A program made the translations under genes and the position numbers. DNA of 64,000 bases from Arthrobacter globiformis NBRC 12137 (GTDB taxonomy: Bacteria; Actinomycetota; Actinomycetes; Actinomycetales; Micrococcaceae), in NCBI RefSeq assembly GCF_000238915.1, contig NZ_BAEG01000092.1, positions 37,417-101,416 of the forward strand, read 5' to 3'. The notes under the pieces are model-generated. The model had not been told where the DNA came from. It saw only the letters and a list, made by a program, of their open reading frames with translations, and searched no databases. This document shows positions 60,232 to 64,000 of this stretch, piece after piece (positions within the stretch are counted from its first letter, which is position 1; every line of letters begins with the position of its first letter).

Positions 60232-61548
60232 CTACACCCGGCCCAGGGCGTCGATGTCCTCCAGGAACTCCTGGTGCACCTCGTCGCTGACGGTGGTGCG
60301 GGTGTCCGCAATGGCGTCGAGGTAGTCCTGGGTGGCGGGCCCCTTCCGGACCGCCTCGCGGACGGACACGCCGCCACCGGACGCCAGCCCGCCGTCGTCG
60401 TACACGGCCTTTTCCAGCGCCCGCTGGGAGGCGCTCCGCGCGGCAAACTCGATGTCCGCGGGGGAGAAGCCCGCGGTGCGGTCCACCAGCTGCTCCACGT
60501 CCACATCGTCCACCACGGCGGCGGGGATGAAGCGCTGCCACATGGCCTCGCGGGCCTGCCGGTCGGGGAGGCCGATGGGGATGACGTAGTCGAACCGGCC
60601 GTGCCGCAGGAAGGCGGAGTCGAGGGCGCGGATGAAGTTGGTGGCGCAGACCAGGAGGCGGCCGGGCTGTTCGCGGAAGGCCGGGATGATTTTGAGCAGC
60701 TCGTTGGTGACGCCCTGCAGCGGCGACGGCGGGTCCCCGGCACGCTGGGAGGCGATCTCCTCCACTTCATCGATGAAGACGACGGCGTGCTCGAGTTCCG
60801 AGATCTCCAGGAAGGTCTCCCGCAGCGCGCCAGCCAGGCCCTTGGGATCGGCGGCAAGACGGGAGGGGAAGACTTCCACGAACGGCCACTCCAGCCGGGA
60901 GGCGATGGCCTTGGCGAAGGTGGTCTTGCCGGTGCCGGGCGGCCCGAACAGCACCACGGCACGCGGCGGCACGACGCCGAACTCGTCGGCGAGGTCGGCC
61001 TCGGCCAGGGGCAGGACCAGGCGGCGCTCCAGCAACTCCTTCTCCCGGCGCATGCCGGCCACGTTCTCCCACAGGTCCCGGGCCAGGATTCGGCCGCCCA
61101 GCAGGCCCAGGGGCTCGAGCTCCTGGCGCTGCACGGGGATGGTGCGCTCGAAGTAGCGCAGGTTCTTCTTGAGCACGAAGCCGCGGCTCAGGAAGGCCTC
61201 CACCCGGGTCTCCGACTCCGGCATCAGGGCGGAAAGCTTGTTCAGCCCGTGCGGCGCCATCCGGTTTTCGACGGCGGCCAGCAGGGAGGTGCCGATTCCC
61301 CGGCCGCGGAATTCGGGAAGCGTGGCCAGGAAGACGATCCAGCCCTGGTCATGCGCTGCGCGTCCGACGGCGGCGCCCACCACCTGGTCGCCGAGGACGG
61401 CCACCACGGCATGGTCCTTTTCGCAGGAGGCCAGCACTTCGGAGAGCGCATAGACCGGCTCGACATTGGTGGCCTTCAGCGATTCCCAGAGGTGCAGGAT
61501 GCCGTCAAGGTCCGCGGAGTGGAAGTCCCGGATCCGCCAGTTGGTCAT
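60232..61548 (-). CDS. fusion of GNAT acetyltransferase and AAA+ ATPase
   Basis: A 438-residue two-domain protein. Residues ~1-140 are a GNAT acetyltransferase: acetyl-CoA loop RGRGIGTSLL at 81-90 and SRGFVLKKNLRYFERTIP at the end. Residues ~150-438 are a classic AAA ATPase: Walker A GPPGTGKT (202-209), Walker B VVFIDE (256-261), sensor-1 Asn304, arginine-finger candidates Arg315 and Arg318 in LRHGRFD, and the C-terminal helical lid GFSPADIEFAARSASQRAL. This combination is unusual. It may acetylate a target recognised or remodelled by the ATPase. Same strand as Usp and persulfide enzyme genes upstream. Confidence 0.87.
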   Translation of the reverse strand: MTNWRIRDFHSADLDGILHLWESLKATNVEPVYALSEVLASCEKDHAVVAVLGDQVVGAAVGRAAHDQGWIVFLATLPEFRGRGIGTSLLAAVENRMAPHGLNKLSALMPESETRVEAFLSRGFVLKKNLRYFERTIPVQRQELEPLGLLGGRILARDLWENVAGMRREKELLERRLVLPLAEADLADEFGVVPPRAVVLFGPPGTGKTTFAKAIASRLEWPFVEVFPSRLAADPKGLAGALRETFLEISELEHAVVFIDEVEEIASQRAGDPPSPLQGVTNELLKIIPAFREQPGRLLVCATNFIRALDSAFLRHGRFDYVIPIGLPDRQAREAMWQRFIPAAVVDDVDVEQLVDRTAGFSPADIEFAARSASQRALEKAVYDDGGLASGGGVSVREAVRKGPATQDYLDAIADTRTTVSDEVHQEFLEDIDALGRV

Positions 61549-61657
61549 GAGGTTGTCTCCCGTGGTTCGACGTTGAGCCAGTTCTGAGCTGCTCAGCCGA
61601 GCATAGGCGATGGCGCACCGGCACGGGGTTGCAGGTGCGTTGCGTTACGCTCGGCGG

Positions 61658-62146
61658 TCAGCCCTTGGCCGCGTCTTTGGCCGCTGCGCCCCTGCGGAAG
61701 TGGTGGTTGCTGTGGTGGTCCTCCTTGGTGTGCACCACGAGGACCGGGCATTCGGCATGCGCGACGCAGGCGGTGCTGACGGAGCCGAGGTGCAGGCCCA
61801 TGAAGCCGCCGTGGCCTCTTCGCCCCACCACCAGCATCGCCGCTCCGGCGGCGGCCTCCACCAGCGTGGCCGGGGCCGGGCCCCGCACGAGCTCACTGGT
61901 CAGGGTCTCCGGGACGTCCGGCCCGAACGCCTTCTCGACGGACTGGGCCAGGACCTTGGCAGCCGAGGTCTCGAACGCCTCGAAATCCGGGGGGATGTAC
62001 CCGGCATACATTTCCGGGAAATGCCAGCACGCCACCGCATGGACGCGGGCGCCCAGACCCGGTGCCAGCCGCGCCGCCAGGCGGAGGGCCTCCACCGAGG
62101 AGTCGGAGCCGTCCACGCCCACAACCACTTTGCCTTCTCCATCCAT
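61658..62146 (-). CDS. universal stress protein UspA family
   Basis: A 162-residue Usp protein: VVVGVDGSDSSVEALRLAARLAPGLGARVHAVACWHFPEMYAG at the N-terminus, and VVGRRGHGGFMGLHLGSVSTACVAHAECPVLVVH, the G-x2-G-x9-G-S ATP-binding pattern. A His/Lys-rich tail (EDHHSNHHFRRGAAAKDAAKG) may bind metal or be flexible. ATG 62146 has AAAGGAG at good spacing. 66 bp downstream of the MBL-rhodanese gene, 109 bp upstream of the GNAT-AAA gene; possibly one transcription unit. Confidence 0.92.
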   Translation of the reverse strand: MDGEGKVVVGVDGSDSSVEALRLAARLAPGLGARVHAVACWHFPEMYAGYIPPDFEAFETSAAKVLAQSVEKAFGPDVPETLTSELVRGPAPATLVEAAAGAAMLVVGRRGHGGFMGLHLGSVSTACVAHAECPVLVVHTKEDHHSNHHFRRGAAAKDAAKG

Positions 62147-62212
62147 CGTTGTTCTCCTTTGCAACCTAGACTTTGCGACTTTCGACAGGATTGTCGGTCA
62201 CTGATAGGACGG

Positions 62213-63583
62213 TCACCGCCGCGGCAGCGGCTGTATCTGCAAGGTGACGCCGGCGGCCGCGGCGTCGCGGAAGCGCGCATCGATCTGGACCACGTCCCGC
62301 CCGGCCCGCTGCAGCAGGCTGGCCGCGACGCCGGCGCGGTAGCCGGTGGCGCAATGGACCCAGAGGCACCCCGCGGGCAGTTCGCCCAGACGGTCCAGCA
62401 GTTCGTGCAGCGGCACGTTGATGGCGCCGGCGACGTGGGAGGCGGCAAACTCGTCCGGGCGCCGAACGTCCACTACGGGGTCGCCGTCGGGCTTCTCATG
62501 AACGACGGCGGGCCAGCCCGCCCGGGGGAAGGAGGCGACGGCGGCTCCCGGCGCGAGTTCGCCGGGTTCCGTTCCCACCGCGGCATCGGGGCGGTCGATG
62601 CCGATGCGGGAAAGGTCCCGGATGGCGTTTTGCACATCCTCGCGGGCGCCGACGAGCGTCAGCTTCTCGCCCCAGGGCAGGACCCAGCCCAAGTAGGAAC
62701 TGAAGCTTCGCCCCGAGCCGTATTCGAAACTGACGGTGCCCTGCAGGTGGTTGCTGGCGAACAGCACGCGGTGGCGCAGGTCTACCACCCACTCGCCGCC
62801 CGCCAGCCGCTCCGTCAGTTCACCGGCGCCGAGGGACTCCGGCAGGCTCAGATCCGCAGGCTCGGGGCCGGTCATGTTGAGAGGGGCAATGTGGGCGTAA
62901 TAAGAAGGATAGGCGGACAGATTGGCCATGAGTTCGGCCGCGAAGTGCTCGGGATCCGGATCCATGAGCGCGTGGTTGGCTTCGAGCTGCTCCGCGATGG
63001 TCGACGCCTCCGCACGCGTGGCGGGCCCGATCGAGCAGAACGAGCCGAACCCGTGGGTGGGATAGAGGGCAGCATCCGGGCCTGCTTCATCGGCGAGCCG
63101 GTGGACGGACGCGTACTGGTCCCGCGTCAGTCCGGCGGTGTCTCCGGGGCCGAGGAGGTCGGTGCGGCCCACGGAGCCGAAGAGCAGGCTGCCCCCGGAA
63201 AACACGGCCCGCACCCGTCCGTCCGTGACGATGTAGGACAGGTGCGTGCGGGTGTGCCCTGGAGTGGCCACCGCGTGGAGCGTGAGCGCGCCGATCTGCA
63301 TGGTTTGGCCGTCCTTGACCGGCTCGCACTCGTAGGCCACCTGGTCCGCGGCGTTTATCAGGTATTTGGCGCTGTGCGCGCGGGCGAGGATCAGGCCGCC
63401 GGTGAGGTAGTCGTTGTGGACGTGGGTTTCTGCCACGTGGGTGATCCGCACTCCGGCTTTCCGGGCAGCCTCCTCGATGCGGTCCGTGTCCCGCTGGGCA
63501 TCAACCACCAGCGCCACGCGGCCGTCATGGACCAGGTAGCTGCGGTCCCCGAGCTGCGGGGTTTCGATGACAACGACGTCCAC
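62213..63583 (-). CDS. metallo-beta-lactamase fold / rhodanese protein, persulfide dioxygenase-like
   Basis: A 456-residue protein. Residues ~1-250 are an MBL-fold hydrolase of the ETHE1/persulfide dioxygenase type with metal motif THVHNDYLTGG (HxHxD), ATPGHTRTH and YPTHGFGSFCS. A first rhodanese-like region at ~260-345 (VVDLRHRVLFASNHLQG) lacks the active cysteine; the second, ~350-445, has the active loop HCATGYRAGVAASLL. Probably oxidises glutathione-type or mycothiol persulfides and moves sulfur. GTG 63583 is preceded by AAGGGG. First of a possible stress cluster. Confidence 0.88.
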   Translation of the reverse strand: MDVVVIETPQLGDRSYLVHDGRVALVVDAQRDTDRIEEAARKAGVRITHVAETHVHNDYLTGGLILARAHSAKYLINAADQVAYECEPVKDGQTMQIGALTLHAVATPGHTRTHLSYIVTDGRVRAVFSGGSLLFGSVGRTDLLGPGDTAGLTRDQYASVHRLADEAGPDAALYPTHGFGSFCSIGPATRAEASTIAEQLEANHALMDPDPEHFAAELMANLSAYPSYYAHIAPLNMTGPEPADLSLPESLGAGELTERLAGGEWVVDLRHRVLFASNHLQGTVSFEYGSGRSFSSYLGWVLPWGEKLTLVGAREDVQNAIRDLSRIGIDRPDAAVGTEPGELAPGAAVASFPRAGWPAVVHEKPDGDPVVDVRRPDEFAASHVAGAINVPLHELLDRLGELPAGCLWVHCATGYRAGVAASLLQRAGRDVVQIDARFRDAAAAGVTLQIQPLPRR

Positions 63584-64000
63584 TGGCCCGGCCCCTTCGA
63601 CGCGCCGGAGAGGCGCCGCTCATCGCGGGCCTCGCCCCGGATGCCTCCATGGTAGGCCGATTGAGTTCAGATGTGGCCTGCTGAACTTGACTTCTGCGCA
63701 GTTCTGCACACTTTCCCGGGGCGCTCAGCTGCTGGCGCCCCGATTATCGCGGCGGCGACGTCCGCCGGGAGGCAAAGCGGTGCAGAAATGCGCGACCAGG
63801 GCTACAGATGCGCCGGGAATAACGCTCAGACCCTGAGCGGGACGGCGTGCACCTCGTCCGCCGGGTGCCCGGCCCGCACGTGAAAACGCGAACGGACACT
63901 TGGGGCCCGGGGAGTGGGGCCCAAGTGTCCGTTCGCGCTGTGTTGCGGGGGTGAAGCGCGGGCTGGCTAGATCCGGTCCGCGGCACCCGGCCCGGGGCGG
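63584..64000. other. intergenic region to the right edge; possible 3' end of a further minus-strand gene
   Basis: No convincing gene is seen in 417 bp. At the edge the minus-strand frame GPGAADRI ends in TAG at 63969-63967, which could be the C-terminus of a gene entering from the right. The palindromic repeat at 63887-63937 would then act as its terminator. The rest holds no recognisable feature. Confidence 0.35.
63887..63937. repeat. long palindromic repeat, copy 2
   Basis: About 22-bp arms with one mismatch, beginning CGCGAACGGACACTTGGG and mirrored at its end, around a short GGGGAGTG loop. Related to the copy at 53967-54030 through the shared GCGAACG-N-ACACTTGGGGCCC core. Both lie between genes. 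Confidence 0.85.

Noticed and set aside
60040..61587. 515-codon plus-strand frame opposite the GNAT-AAA gene
   Set aside because: Antisense to a protein with complete Walker and GNAT motifs; low-complexity content.
63671..63986. Short frames at the right edge
   Set aside because: They cover the palindromic repeat and show no coding features on either strand.
1..64000. CRISPR array, tRNA, rRNA or insertion sequence
   Set aside because: I saw no regularly spaced repeats, cloverleaf-like sequence, rRNA sequence or transposase-like protein.

Overview
The window is high-GC DNA, densely packed with short intergenic gaps, GTG starts and many start codons placed directly after a -10 box. Gene content and protein similarity suggest an actinobacterium of the Arthrobacter/Pseudarthrobacter group (Micrococcaceae). 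This is inferred from recognisable families, not from a search. I see no rRNA, tRNA, CRISPR array, transposase or integrase, so this looks like ordinary chromosome with catabolic and transport islands.

Layout. 1-5.2 kb (minus): the N-terminal 909 codons of a large NAD-glutamate dehydrogenase cut by the left edge, a histidine phosphatase and purB. 5.4-7.6 kb: a WXG100-like small protein coupled to a serine hydrolase, overlapping tail to tail with a small membrane protein. 7.7-13.5 kb: an HisC-type aminotransferase, a striking 42-bp palindrome, the E1alpha-E1beta-E2 genes of a 2-oxoacid dehydrogenase complex, and a PAP2-like membrane protein. 13.5-20.4 kb: stress protein, aminotransferase, PEP mutase-like lyase, GerMN lipoprotein, FMN reductase with divergent TetR, and an oxidoreductase. 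20.4-26.4 kb: alanine dehydrogenase with a divergent PucR regulator, a Cache protein overlapping a GntR regulator, an orphan excisionase-like protein and an alpha/beta hydrolase.

26.5-32.3 kb is a mannitol PTS locus: ptsI divergent from a TetR gene, a fused EIICBA and mtlD, with a palindromic operator between. 32.5-33.9 kb is a QorB-like reductase with a divergent HxlR regulator. 33.9-41 kb is a rhamnoside uptake and hydrolysis operon (binding protein, two permeases, GH78 rhamnosidase) divergent from a LacI regulator with twin operators. 41-49 kb holds four MFS transporters with MarR and TetR regulators and an RraA-like protein. 49.4-53.9 kb holds malic enzyme, small proteins and a LysE exporter with its Lrp regulator.

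54-56.8 kb encodes a secreted metzincin-like protease ending in ten FG-GAP-type repeats. 57-64 kb holds an Lrp regulator, gluQ, LtrA, a probable frameshifted membrane gene, an unusual fusion of a GNAT acetyltransferase to an AAA+ ATPase, a universal stress protein and a persulfide dioxygenase/rhodanese-like protein. Two copies of one palindromic repeat lie at 53.97 and 63.89 kb. The GNAT-AAA fusion with its neighbours, the WXG-like/hydrolase pair and the 42-bp palindrome are the most unusual items.
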